NCBI GenBank assembly: GCA_038093515.1
Contig: JBBPSI010000323.1
Location: forward strand, 1-23,926
DNA length: 23,926 nt
Direction of reading: 5' to 3'
Source of the DNA: Butyriboletus loyo
Taxonomy: Eukaryota; Basidiomycota; Agaricomycetes; Boletales; Boletaceae
The position numbers were made by a program, and so were the translations under genes. This document shows, piece by piece, positions 1-8,801 of the stretch; position 1 is the stretch's first letter; each line of letters begins with the position of its first letter. The notes beneath the pieces are model-generated. The model saw only the letters and a list, made by a program, of their open reading frames with translations, had not been told where the DNA came from and did no database searches.

Positions 1-1
1 C

Positions 2-2923
2 AAGGAGAAAGCAGTTCTCCCTACCCCGTTCACCGCCTTTGCGGACGTTTTTGACAAGAAGAATACCGAGGAACTACCCCCATCCCGATCTTTCGACCAC
101 GCCATTGACCTCGACAAAGACTTTGTTCCGAAAGTCGCCAAGGTCTACCCTTTGAACCCGAAAGAATCGGAAGCCTGCAAAGCTTTCGTCGAGGAACATC
201 TCAAGTCGGGAAAGATCACTCCCTCCAAGTCTCCTCAGGCAGCCCCCTTCTTCTTTGTATCCAAGAAGGATGGCTCGCTACGCCCTTGTCAGGACTACAG
301 GTACCTGAACTCGCATACCGTCAAAAACGCCTACCCTCTCCCTCTCATCTCCGACCTCGTCGATCGCCTCAAGGGATCAAAAATCTTCACCAAGATGGAC
401 ATCCGCTGGGGATATAACAATGTCCTCATCAAACCGAACGACCGCTGGAAGGCGGCCTTCATCACTCCTCAAGGGCTGTTCGAGCCCACTGTGATGTTCT
501 TCGGACTTTGCAATTCCCCAGCCACGTTCCAGGCGCTGATGGACCACATCTTCGGCGACCTCATGGCAGAAGGTTGGCTGATCATCTACATGGACGACCT
601 CTTGATCCATTCCGCCACCCCTGCCGAACATGAAGCACGAACGATCCGTGTCCTGGAACGTCTTCGTGAACACAAGTTGTTCCTCAAGCTGGAGAAATGC
701 TCATTCGATGCTGAAGAAGTGGAGTACCTCGGAATGATGGTCCGAGAAGGGCAGGTCAAGATGGACCCTACCAAATTGAAAGCCATTCGCGAATGGAACC
801 CCCCAACCTCTGTGAAGGCTGTCAGGTCCTTCATAGGTTTTTGCAATTTCTATCGGAGATTTATCCAAGACTTCTCCCACATCGCAAAACCTCTCCACGA
901 CTTGACCAAGAAGAACTCACCATGGGCATGGACCCCGGCTTGTGAACAGGCGTTCCAAGCGATCAAGCAGTCATTCTTACGACAACCCGTCCTCTCCATG
1001 CCCGATGTCACAAAACCGTTCGCCGTTATGACGGACGCCTCACTTACTGCTACCGGAGCAGTACTTATGCAGAAGGACGTCAATGGTGACCTCCACCCCT
1101 GTGCCTACCTCTCAAAGACGCTCTCGCCAGCTGAGCGCAACTATGATATCTATGATCGCGAACTGCTCGCGGTCATTCACGCATTAGAAGAATGGCGACA
1201 CTACCTGCGAGGTACTGGTCACCAAGTCGAGATTCTCACCGACCATAAGAATCTCACGTACTTTCGCCAACCAAATAAGTTGTCTCGCCGACAAGCACGT
1301 TGGCTCATGTTCCTGCAGGATTTCGACCTGCACTTCCACCACATCCCGGGTACTCAGATGGGCCCTGCAGATGCCCTATCCCGACGGGACGATGTTGACA
1401 CCTCCGCCGACAACCAGGAGGTCACCCTTCTCCCCGAAAACCTATTCGCCAGGAAAATCGATGTCGCCCTCGCAGAAAAGATCGCCGCCTCCACCCCCAG
1501 CGACCCTATGATTAAGCGGTGCATGCAGGCTCTTTACGAAGACTCGCCCCTCTTCCCCAAAATGAATGCTGGCGATTGGGACTTTGACGGAAAAGAGTTG
1601 TATTTCCGCAAGAAACGATATATCCCCGAGGCTGCACGAGTCGACCTCATCCGATCCTTGCATGAAAGCCCCGCTGGTGGTCACGGTGGCATATTCCGCA
1701 CCCAGAACCTGGTGCAACGGGATTATTGGTGGCCTGGCATGGCTAATCTGGTCCGCCGCTTCGTCTCTGGCTGCGCCGTTTGTCAGGCGCATAAGGTTAA
1801 TACTCACCCCACCGTGCCCCCTCTCACCCCTCTGGCCAGCGTGGCCTCTCGCCCTTTTGAACAGGTCTCGGTCGACCTCATCACCGGCCTTCCTCCCTCT
1901 TTGGGTTATGATTCAGTCATGGTCGTGGTAGACCATGGGCTTACGAAGGGGGTAATTTATTCCCCTTGCAACAAGGACATCGATGCGGCAGGAGTTGCCA
2001 AATTATTTTTCAAAACTGTCTTCCTTCGCTTCGGCCTACACTCCCGCTGCATCTCGGACAGAGGTCCTCAGTTCGCATCTGCCTTCGCTAGAGAACTCGC
2101 AAGGCTCCTGGACTATGACCTCGCCCTCTCCTCCGCGTACCACCCACAGACCGACGGAGAAACGGAACGAGTCAACCAAGAACTGGAAACGTACCTCCGG
2201 ATCTTCTGTGACGGTCACCCAGAACGATGGGCCGAGTTACTCCCCATGGCCGAGTTCTCCCACAACTCGATGACGCACTCCTCAACAAACGTGACCCCGT
2301 TCTCCCTGATGGTCGGGTATGAGCCGAGGTCTTATCCTCCAATCGGAAAGACGTTCCTCCCCGCCCTCGAGTCCAGGCTCTCGGAACTCACGGGGGCCCG
2401 AACGGAAGCTCTGGAGGCCCACGAAAAGGCACGGCGATTAATGAAGGAACGGATCCAGTCCAAGTTCCGTCCGTGGAAGACTGGCGATAAGGTTTGGTTG
2501 GAAGGGCGCAACCTTCGACTTAGGTACCCGTCGAAGAAGCTCGCCCCTAGACGGGAAGGTCCGTTTGAAATCGCGCAAGTCATCTCCCCTGTGGCGTACA
2601 GGCTCCGACTGCCACCGACCTGGAAGATCCATGACGTCTTCCATGCGTCCCTCCTGACTCCTTATCGCGAAACTGCGGAACATGGTCCGAATTTCACAAA
2701 CCCTCCTCCGGAAGAAATAGACGGAGATGAAGAGTACGAGATCGATCGGATCTTGTCCCATCGCGGCTCCAAGGGACGCCGTCAGTTCCTTGTATCCTGG
2801 AAAGGGTACTCCGCAGCAGAAAACACCTGGGAACCAAACGGGAACCTGGTCCATGCGCAGGCCTTGCTCAAGGCTTATAAGCTGCGCCACCCCAAGGACT
2901 TTCCCTCCCCATCTTCGCAGTAA
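2..2923 (+). CDS. pol: Pol polyprotein, C-terminal part: RT, RNase H, integrase, chromodomain
   Basis: Copies element RNA into DNA and inserts it in the genome. The frame is open from base 2, so no start belongs here; the in-frame TTG at 152 is internal. Counting from base 2 (973 residues): reverse transcriptase with YMDD at 196-199; RNase H with MTDAS (Asp about 345), a DRELLAV segment and LTDHKNL; integrase zinc region HESPAGGHGG then CAVC; DDE core with Asp625 (SVDLI), Asp686 (SDRGPQF) and Glu722 (ETERVNQ), the last pair 35 residues apart. A GPF/Y-type region (EGPFEIAQV) and a chromodomain at about 912-965 (EYEIDRIL, FLVSWKGY, NTWEP) close the protein. In this family the chromodomain directs integration to marked chromatin. 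All catalytic residues are present. The assignment to chromoviruses is firm; the exact clade is not. Confidence 0.96.
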   Translation, partial: KEKAVLPTPFTAFADVFDKKNTEELPPSRSFDHAIDLDKDFVPKVAKVYPLNPKESEACKAFVEEHLKSGKITPSKSPQAAPFFFVSKKDGSLRPCQDYRYLNSHTVKNAYPLPLISDLVDRLKGSKIFTKMDIRWGYNNVLIKPNDRWKAAFITPQGLFEPTVMFFGLCNSPATFQALMDHIFGDLMAEGWLIIYMDDLLIHSATPAEHEARTIRVLERLREHKLFLKLEKCSFDAEEVEYLGMMVREGQVKMDPTKLKAIREWNPPTSVKAVRSFIGFCNFYRRFIQDFSHIAKPLHDLTKKNSPWAWTPACEQAFQAIKQSFLRQPVLSMPDVTKPFAVMTDASLTATGAVLMQKDVNGDLHPCAYLSKTLSPAERNYDIYDRELLAVIHALEEWRHYLRGTGHQVEILTDHKNLTYFRQPNKLSRRQARWLMFLQDFDLHFHHIPGTQMGPADALSRRDDVDTSADNQEVTLLPENLFARKIDVALAEKIAASTPSDPMIKRCMQALYEDSPLFPKMNAGDWDFDGKELYFRKKRYIPEAARVDLIRSLHESPAGGHGGIFRTQNLVQRDYWWPGMANLVRRFVSGCAVCQAHKVNTHPTVPPLTPLASVASRPFEQVSVDLITGLPPSLGYDSVMVVVDHGLTKGVIYSPCNKDIDAAGVAKLFFKTVFLRFGLHSRCISDRGPQFASAFARELARLLDYDLALSSAYHPQTDGETERVNQELETYLRIFCDGHPERWAELLPMAEFSHNSMTHSSTNVTPFSLMVGYEPRSYPPIGKTFLPALESRLSELTGARTEALEAHEKARRLMKERIQSKFRPWKTGDKVWLEGRNLRLRYPSKKLAPRREGPFEIAQVISPVAYRLRLPPTWKIHDVFHASLLTPYRETAEHGPNFTNPPPEEIDGDEEYEIDRILSHRGSKGRRQFLVSWKGYSAAENTWEPNGNLVHAQALLKAYKLRHPKDFPSPSSQ

Positions 2924-2933
2924 AACAACCAAG

Positions 2934-4172
2934 ATGGCCATTCCTCCCGCAGAAAACAACGCTCCACTCCCGGCTCAGCCCCCTGTTCGCTCTTCTCGTC
3001 TTCCGGTTTCCTCTCGCCGCGTTCTTTACGCCGCCGTTCTCGAAAACCCCGTCGCTACGTATGCGCTAGAGCAACGTATGGATTTCACTGGGGACTATGT
3101 CCTTCGCACCCTCGCCAGTCTTTACCGTTCCTATGCCCTCGCACGCACCGTCCACACCCGCCTTTGCCCTGACAACCAGCCGCCCGTATACGCCACCGCC
3201 CTAGAGACCTCCCTGATGGAGGCTAGGGGGTACACCTTAGATATCCTTCACGCTGAGGGATTCGGCTACGTCGTGGACCAACTCCTTCCGGGCATCCTTG
3301 CACCCGTCCTACGCCCCATCCTCGTCGCTCTCGCTCCTAGGGAGAGAGAGTTTTACTTTCAGTCCAACGACAGGATTGGATTTCTTCGCCCCACCGCTCG
3401 CGGCCCCAATCCTCCTCCTCGTCCTGCCGCGGAAGGATCTCCTCCGCCATTACCTGTTCCAGCGCCACCCGCAAGAGATTCACCTGCGACCACATTGGTA
3501 GCCGACTCCTCGCGTGAGACCACTGGGGAGTCCCTGGAGTCCTTTCGGACAGACGTCGATGAGCCCCAGGTCGCTCGTCGACACTCCCCTCTACCGCCTC
3601 GAACTGTGCGTCGCCAACCTCGCCAGACGCTTCTCCAGGTTGGATCTGTCCCGGGATCGGTCACCCTCACCGCCGCAGGAAGAAGGATCGCCAACAGGGC
3701 CTTTCGCTCCGTCACCCCCCAACCGTCCACTCGACGTGGCACCCCCGCCATCCAGCTCATCCCTCGTGTCACCTCCCCCGCCGCCGCAGCTGGTGGCTCT
3801 AACGACTCTTCGTACGGACCCCCGCCCCCCTATCTCCCCGGTCGGGGTACTCGTGATTCCCCTATCGTCGTCGACGACCGATCTCCTGGTCCCAGCCCAG
3901 GCACTGCTCGACCTCGCCTCGTCCGCCCGCAGCTCTGCTTCGAGTGCGGGACCGTCGGCCACTTCCGTAGGGAGTGTCCCAATTACACCTGCCCCTTCTG
4001 TCACCAGATCGCCCCTGGTCATATACAGGAGTTTTGTCCAGAGCGTGTATGCGGCCTCTGCGGTGCCGTTGGCCATATCGTCGCCAACTGCACATTTCGG
4101 GATGACGTCTGGGCAGATTTCAATGCCAATGACGCTTACGACTACGACGTCAACGAGGGGGAGTCTCAGTGA
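2934..4172 (+). CDS. Extra ORF after pol: proline-rich protein with three CCHC-type zinc knuckles
   Basis: A 412-residue ORF starting at ATG 2934, ten bases after the pol stop and in the +1 frame relative to pol. The frame is open back to 2727, overlapping the chromodomain codons. Residues about 30-150 look helical and globular. The middle (about 150-335) is rich in Pro, Arg and Ser. The C-terminus carries CFECGTVGHFRREC (CX2CX4HX4C), CPFCHQIAPGHIQEFC (CX2CX6HX4C) and CGLCGAVGHIVANC (CX2CX4HX4C), then an acidic tail. Knuckles of this kind bind nucleic acid in Gag nucleocapsids, so an RNA-binding or packaging role is inferred. Chromoviruses usually end with the chromodomain, which makes a separate ORF here unusual. 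It could be a relocated or second Gag, or a captured gene. Translation might use reinitiation or a frameshift from pol. Confidence 0.8.
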   Translation: MAIPPAENNAPLPAQPPVRSSRLPVSSRRVLYAAVLENPVATYALEQRMDFTGDYVLRTLASLYRSYALARTVHTRLCPDNQPPVYATALETSLMEARGYTLDILHAEGFGYVVDQLLPGILAPVLRPILVALAPREREFYFQSNDRIGFLRPTARGPNPPPRPAAEGSPPPLPVPAPPARDSPATTLVADSSRETTGESLESFRTDVDEPQVARRHSPLPPRTVRRQPRQTLLQVGSVPGSVTLTAAGRRIANRAFRSVTPQPSTRRGTPAIQLIPRVTSPAAAAGGSNDSSYGPPPPYLPGRGTRDSPIVVDDRSPGPSPGTARPRLVRPQLCFECGTVGHFRRECPNYTCPFCHQIAPGHIQEFCPERVCGLCGAVGHIVANCTFRDDVWADFNANDAYDYDVNEGESQ

Positions 4173-4210
4173 AGGGAGCATTCAAGTTGTGGAGTCGGAG
4201 TCTCCACCAT

Positions 4211-4223
4211 GGGAAGGGGGTAA
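4211..4223 (+). promoter_or_regulatory. Polypurine tract before 3' LTR
   Basis: The run GGGAAGGGGGTAA directly abuts the LTR start at 4224. This is the expected place and composition of the primer for plus-strand DNA synthesis in an LTR retrotransposon. The function is inferred from position. Confidence 0.7.
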
Positions 4224-4648
4224 TGTTACGGTAGTGGTCTACTTTTTCTCTCCATTACCGTTGGGACTACTACATTCACCTAGCCTTTTGCTAGTTCCAC
4301 TTGAACGGTAACAACCGTTCTTACTTAGTCATCACTTCTCGCGCACGGACGCGCTTTCTTTCATACTCCGGAATCTTCTGGAATATTCCTTCCGTATTTG
4401 TAGTTTCCTTCTCGCGTCTCGATTAGGAACATGGTCTGTGCGCAGACCCCAGTAGTATAAAGACCCGGTCTTTACACCATGTACAGTATCTAGTTCTACG
4501 CAGCCTACTGCTAGCAATTAGTTCACTTCCAGACTCTTAGTGTGCGCACTAAGACATAGTCTGAGACTCACCCAGAATCGTCTCTCGAGTCTCGAGGCCA
4601 CTCCAGAGTGCCTCCTCGCTGTTCTAGTTGTTAGCGCCCAGCGTAACA
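4224..4648 (+). repeat. 3' LTR of chromovirus 1 (family 1)
   Basis: A 425-bp LTR starting TGTTACGG and ending GCGTAACA, a short inverted terminus. The limits are fixed by comparison with a second copy at 19243-19669, which begins and ends at the same bases and is flanked by a target-site duplication. It contains a TATA box (TATAAAG at 4456). The first base after the LTR continues a host exon. Confidence 0.93.
4430..4462 (+). promoter_or_regulatory. LTR core promoter: CATGGTCTGTGCGCA motif plus TATA box
   Basis: CATGGTCTGTGCGCA at 4430-4444, then 11 nt, then TATAAAG at 4456. The same motif, spacing and TATA box recur at 19450-19482 in the solo LTR. Related versions occur at 20835 (+ strand), 6438-6452 and 8267-8281 (both - strand) in other LTR families. 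Conserved spacing to TATA suggests a transcription factor site, although no factor can be named. Confidence 0.6.
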
Positions 4649-5653
4649 AACCCTCTCTCTGGCCTCAATATTCCCCTGCCGCCAATGCTCCCCCCTTCTG
4701 CTGCCCCCCAAATCATTATTCCTGCAGGGACCGCCATTCCCACGCTGCCTCCCCGCCCTGCCACAGCCCCCTGCCCTTCAAACCCCCTCTCCACCATCTT
4801 AATTCCGCTGCTGCCACCCTTTCCCATCGCCATGTCCCGCTCCACAGATGCCCTCGCCAACATCTTCATTCCCCCGCCTCCACCTGTTCCCACATCCTCC
4901 CGCGCCCTCATGGGCATCTCCCATCTCCAACCCCCGCCGCCTCCTGCCTTGGTCGCCGCTCCCTCAGCTGCTGCACAAAATCCTGGTGGTCTTGCTCATG
5001 AAGACTCCATGGATGTGGACCTACCTGGTAAGTGCCCCCCTGCATTCCCCCATGCCTCATATTGATGACCTTTCTGTGGTCTTCAAGACCCTCCTCCTGC
5101 CCCTCAAAATGCCAACCCTGCCCCCTCAGCCTTCGCCAGGTACCAGCGCCCGCTCCAGGCAGAATTCCTGCCCCACATTCTGGAGCTGCGGGCCTTCAAC
5201 CAGTGCGAAAATCAGCAGATGCTAATGGAGCACCACTGCAGATCCCTTGGTAAGCATGTCACTGCCTATTCTTCCATTCATCCAACTAATACATCCATTT
5301 CCAGCCCCTGAGGAGAATGCAGCCGCACTTAGGCTGCTTCAGATGGAAGGGTTCCCTGGCTTGGAACATTTCACTTTGGGTAAGGAGGATTTCTCCACAT
5401 CCTAACCCTCCTTCATTCTTACATTCATGCAGAAGCCTTGGGTGCCTACTCAATTCCTCAAGAGAATCCTCTCCCCACTGCTACATGTGAAGCACAGCGG
5501 CTCGATGCCCCTATTGAAAGGGTCATATGGAGGTATGAATCCTTGTTCTTGCAAGCATGTGGTCAGCAGTGCAGGGCAGTGGCGAGGGTATTGACAGAGC
5601 TAGAGAGGTTGGAGGCTATTCAGGCTGAAAGAGATAGGGTAAATGGGATCTAA
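4649..5653 (+). CDS. Unrecognised proline-rich protein, last four exons, cut by LTR insertion
   Basis: Exons 4649-5027, 5088-5249, 5305-5379 and 5433-5653 join in one frame through three GT-AG introns of 60, 55 and 53 nt, all in phase 1. The stop is TAA at 5651-5653. The introns start GTAAGT, GTAAGC and GTAAGG; the second contains a CTAAT branch-like site. The first exon encodes a low-complexity Pro/Ala/Ile-rich stretch ending in HEDSMDVDLP. The later exons encode a helical, charged region (LQAEFLPHILELRAFNQCEN) and a C-terminal helix (VARVLTELERLEAIQAERDR). I do not recognise a domain. The frame runs open into the 3' end of the LTR, so the original 5' part probably lies left of the retroelement, outside the window. 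The first in-frame ATG is 4685; whether a truncated product is made is unknown. Confidence 0.7.
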
Positions 5654-5860
5654 ATGTACATGTATTAAACTATTGACATAACTCCTAAAATTGAAATTGG
5701 GGCCCAATATTTACCACTTAGTAGACCCTCCCATTGTTAGCTCATATCGCCCCACAGGTAGAACAGCTGCTGCATGCACTGCCCGCATGCCCACCCATCA
5801 GCAGCAGGCATCGCCATGTAGGAACACCCTTCTGGACCCCCACTCACCGCACATGGCAGG

Positions 5861-6149
5861 CCGCAGGCCCATTCATCAACCTTCCGCAATGCCCCATGGG
5901 CCCCCCATTCGCCTTCCATGTTTCTCTGCAGGCCCCCCGCCCACTCTGCATGTCATTCTGTGGGCCCTCCCATACATCTACTGCATTTCCCCATGGGCCT
6001 CCTGTCTGCTTAATGCATTTCTGCAGGCCCCCTTGCCCCCCTGCCAAATTGCCCTGCAGGCCCCCCATCTACTTTCTGCATTTCCTGCGGCCTGCCCATT
6101 TGTTGGGCATACAATTCTGCAGGCCCCCTTGTCCACCTTCTGCGTCGCC
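5861..6149. repeat. Degenerate ~32-bp minisatellite, about nine units
   Basis: A core like CTGCAGGCCCCCC or CCATGGGCCCCC recurs starting at 5861, 5894, 5926, 5958, 5991, 6021, 6054, 6085 and 6117, with spacing of 30-33 bp. Most units also carry CTGCATTTC or a variant before the next core. The open frames across it are composition artefacts. It ends at the solo LTR at 6157. Confidence 0.75.
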
Positions 6150-6156
6150 CAGTGGG

Positions 6157-6976
6157 TGTTACGCTGGTAGCGCACAATAGCTAGCAAGCGAGCACTTATA
6201 GGGGCTCGAGCCTAATGAGGAAACTAGCCGACTCGCGTAGACGACGCTATCGGGTGTCTTGCAAAGCAAGTGTCGGCGAGATCTTGTGTGGTGGCGACCA
6301 GACGAGATCGAGCAGGCTCTTATCGGCTTTATCGGCAAGAAGGGTATATTGCTAGATTACTATGCACTTGGTAGATGCGTAGAATTAGCTAAAGAAATCG
6401 TACTACTCTAAGTACGAGCATATATACTGGAGGGTATCGTGCACAGACCGAGCTGTGCGTGGCAGCGAGGGCAAAGGGCTATGAGTCTGTCCGAGTCATA
6501 GCGGCGAAAGAAAGAAGCGGCAAAGTGCCGGTAACGAGGGAGCTATGCTCCGAGCAAGATGGCGACATCGTCAGCGAATAGGAAGAGCTGAAGTCGAAGC
6601 GACGATGTCCATGAGGCGAGCCCCACAGGGCGAAGGGTGCGCGAACGGCGGAGCCCTTGGATACGGGTCTCGACGCGAAGGTACTGACGCGTCGTAATCT
6701 AGTCACGTGCTAGTCACGTGATGTAAGAAATGTCATTGGTCAAATAAAGAGGGACGCGACAGCTCAGCTGAAGGTCCGGCCCGACGGGGCGAGAAGACAG
6801 GGGCTATCTCGGTGCAACGGCACAGAGACTCGCAGGAGCGACCGGGGAAGTGGATAACGTCCACTAGGCGACTAAGGAGCGGGCGATGGGCGGCATCGCA
6901 AGGCGGCGGGGGCGGCGGGGACGCGTGAGCGTGGGAAAACGAGTGGCGGGGTACGCTTAGGGGTAAAACTGTAACA
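6157..6976 (-). repeat. Solo LTR, family 2 (copy A), with GTGGG target-site duplication
   Basis: An 820-bp block bounded by TGTTACGC and CTGTAACA, flanked by GTGGG at 6152-6156 and 6977-6981. Matching flanks mean it inserted as an element and was reduced to one LTR by recombination. Orientation is - strand, judged from the promoter module: a GGTCTGTGC motif at 6438-6452 followed, 11 nt downstream on the - strand, by TATATATG. Two CACGTG boxes lie at 6704 and 6715. It keeps many CpG sites, unlike its relative at 8027-8801, so it is the younger copy. Confidence 0.85.
6419..6452 (-). promoter_or_regulatory. LTR A core promoter: GGTCTGTGC motif and TATATATG
   Basis: On the - strand, CTCGGTCTGTGCACG (6452-6438) is followed after exactly 11 nt by TATATATG (6426-6419). 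The motif is the right half of a GCACAG-N6-CTGTGC dyad, whose left half is visible as CTGTGC on the + strand just beyond 6452. The arrangement matches the other LTR families in this window. Confidence 0.55.
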
Positions 6977-7945
6977 GTGGGAGGGAGTCGCAGGCAGAAG
7001 GCAACAGGAGAAACTACTTGTGCCACCTCGAAGGGGCCTTCCCGTTTCGGCGCGAGTTTCAGCGACTGATACCTGAGCCTGAGGTTGCGGCCTTCTAGCC
7101 ATACTTTATCTCCAATCTTCCACGGCTTAAACTTCGTTGTGATCCGCTCTTTCATAAGGCGCCGTGCCTTGTCGTGTGCTTCCGAGGCTTCTTCGCGACT
7201 TGCCGCTAAGTCCAAGAGCCTTGCTTCCAATGCCGGTAGGAATGTCCGTCCTAACGCCGGGTACGCGCGTGGTTCATAGCCGATCATTAACGAGAACAGC
7301 GTCTTTCCAGTCACCGAGTGAATGGTCGAGTTGTGAGAAAACTCCGCCATGGGGAGTATGCTGGCCCATCTGTCAGGGCGTCCATCGCAAAAGATGCGGA
7401 GGTATGTCTCCAGTTCTTGGTTAACTCGTTCTGTCTCGCCGTCCGTCTGGGGATGGTATGCGGAGGATAGGGCGAGGTCGTACTTTAGCAGCCTTGCTAA
7501 TTCCCGTGCGAAGGCTGAGGCGAATTGCGGACCGCGGTCCGAGATGCATCGGTCATGCAGACCGAATCTGGTGAAGACTTTGTCGAAAAAGAGCTGGGCG
7601 ACGCCTGCTGCATCGATTATCTTGTTGCAAGGTATGAAAATTACCCCCTTTGTAAGGCCATGGTCTACCACGACCATTACCGAATCAAATCCCATAGACT
7701 CTGGGAGATCCGTGATGAGATCAACAGATACTTGTTGAAATGGCCGTGTGGCAGTGCTGGATAGTGGGGTAAGCCCGGGTACTGTCGGGTGCGTATTGAC
7801 CTTGTTTGCCTGGCAAACCGCGCAACCTGTGACGAATTTCCTGATAAAAGAGCCCATTCCGGGCCACCAGTAGTCCTGTTGGACTAAATTCTGCGTCCTG
7901 AATATACCTCCATGGCCGCCGGCGGGGCCCTCGTAGGCCCTGCCA
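6977..7945 (-). pseudogene. Truncated Ty3/gypsy integrase fragment
   Basis: On the - strand this encodes integrase from the zinc region (EGPAGGHGGIFRTQ, then CAVCQANK) through the DDE core (SVDLITDLP, SDRGPQF, ETERVNQ) to EGPFEVAQV and RLPPT. It then stops abruptly, just before the GTGGG copy beside LTR A. The C-terminal domain, chromodomain, RT and RNase H are missing. It belongs to the same lineage as the pol at 2-2923 but differs at many residues, so it comes from another family. An open frame continues from RLPPT into LTR A only by chance. Because LTR A has its own duplication, the fragment was already truncated when LTR A arrived. The upstream break lies near 7940, where homology to pol ends. 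Confidence 0.85.
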
Positions 7946-8026
7946 TCAAAGTATTCCTAATGCACCCACGGGCCCGCCACAGGGTGCCCATCTACCAAGT
8001 GATATTGTCAACCTGGGGTGGCCATG

Positions 8027-8801
8027 TGCTACGTGACAATGTGACTACATTATGTGGGCCAACTTGCGTAGATGACGCTATTGGGCTTCTGCAGAGCAAG
8101 TGTTGGCAAGATGTCATATGGTGGTGACCAGATGAGATTGAGCAGACTCTTATCAGCTCTATTGGCAGGAATGGTATAATGCTAGATTGCTAGGCACTTG
8201 GTAGATGCATAGAATTAGCTAGAGAGCTTGTACTGTCTAAGTACACATATATATACTATAAGGTAGTGTGCACAGACCAAGCTGTGCATGGCAGCGAGGG
8301 TGGAGGGTTATGAGTCGACTCAAGTCATAATGGCAAATAGAGAAGCAGCAAAGTGCCAGTAATGAGGGAGCAAAGCTCTGGGCAAGATGGCGACATTGTC
8401 AATGAATGGGAAGGTCAGAATGGGAAGTGACAATGTCCACGAGGTAGGGCCCACAGGGCAAAGGGGACGCGAGTAGCGGAGGTCTTGGATACAGGTCTCG
8501 GCACACTAGTCAGGACGCGTCATAATCTAGTCATGTGCTAGTCACTGATGTAACAAATGTCATTGGTTAAGAAAAGAGAGACATGACAGCTCAGCTGAAG
8601 GTCCGGCCCAATGGGGCGACACATAGGGGCTGTCTCAGTATCCCAGTACTGAGATGTCTGGGAATGACTGGGACAGTGGATGGCATCCACTAGTGACTGG
8701 GAAGTGGGCAGTAGGTGATATTGCAGGACAGCAGGGGCAGCAGGGACACATGAGTGTGGGAAAATGAGTGGCAGGGTACACTTAGGGGTAAAACTGTAAC
8801 A
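8027..8801 (-). repeat. LTR family 2, old CpG-depleted copy B
   Basis: From about 8056 to 8801 it aligns with LTR A base for base apart from small indels, including the shared end CTGTAACA. The left end is uncertain (8027 to 8056): the first bases resemble TGTTACG, but about 60 bp seen in LTR A are missing or diverged. No matching duplication is visible. Most differences from LTR A are CG to TG or CA, as expected from deamination of methylated cytosine. The promoter module survives: a GGTCTGTGC motif at 8267-8281 and, after 11 nt on the - strand, TATATATAT. Confidence 0.75.

Larger units (their letters stand above)
1..4648 (+). mobile_element. Ty3/gypsy chromovirus 1, 5' part beyond window
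   Basis: LTR retrotransposon on the + strand, entered in the middle of pol. Visible order: RT, RNase H, integrase and chromodomain in one ORF; a separate zinc-knuckle ORF; a G-rich purine tract; and a 425-bp 3' LTR with TGTTAC/GTAACA ends. The 5' LTR, gag and protease must lie upstream of base 1. Pol has no stop or frameshift here and keeps its catalytic residues, so the copy may be young. The five bases after the LTR (4649-4653, AACCC) are the expected right copy of the target-site duplication; the left copy is outside the window. The element interrupts a host gene whose last exons follow. A solo LTR of the same family lies at 19243-19669. Confidence 0.93.

Noticed and set aside
5691..6180. 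Proline/cysteine-rich frames at 5691-6180 as a protein gene
   Set aside because: Several frames on both strands are open only because of the C-rich minisatellite; no start context or domain supports them.
7085..7764. + strand open frames over the integrase fragment
   Set aside because: They mirror the - strand integrase codons and have no domain of their own.
6157..8801. LTR A and LTR B as the two ends of one internally deleted element
   Set aside because: LTR A has its own GTGGG duplication, and the two LTRs differ strongly in CpG decay, so they are separate insertions.
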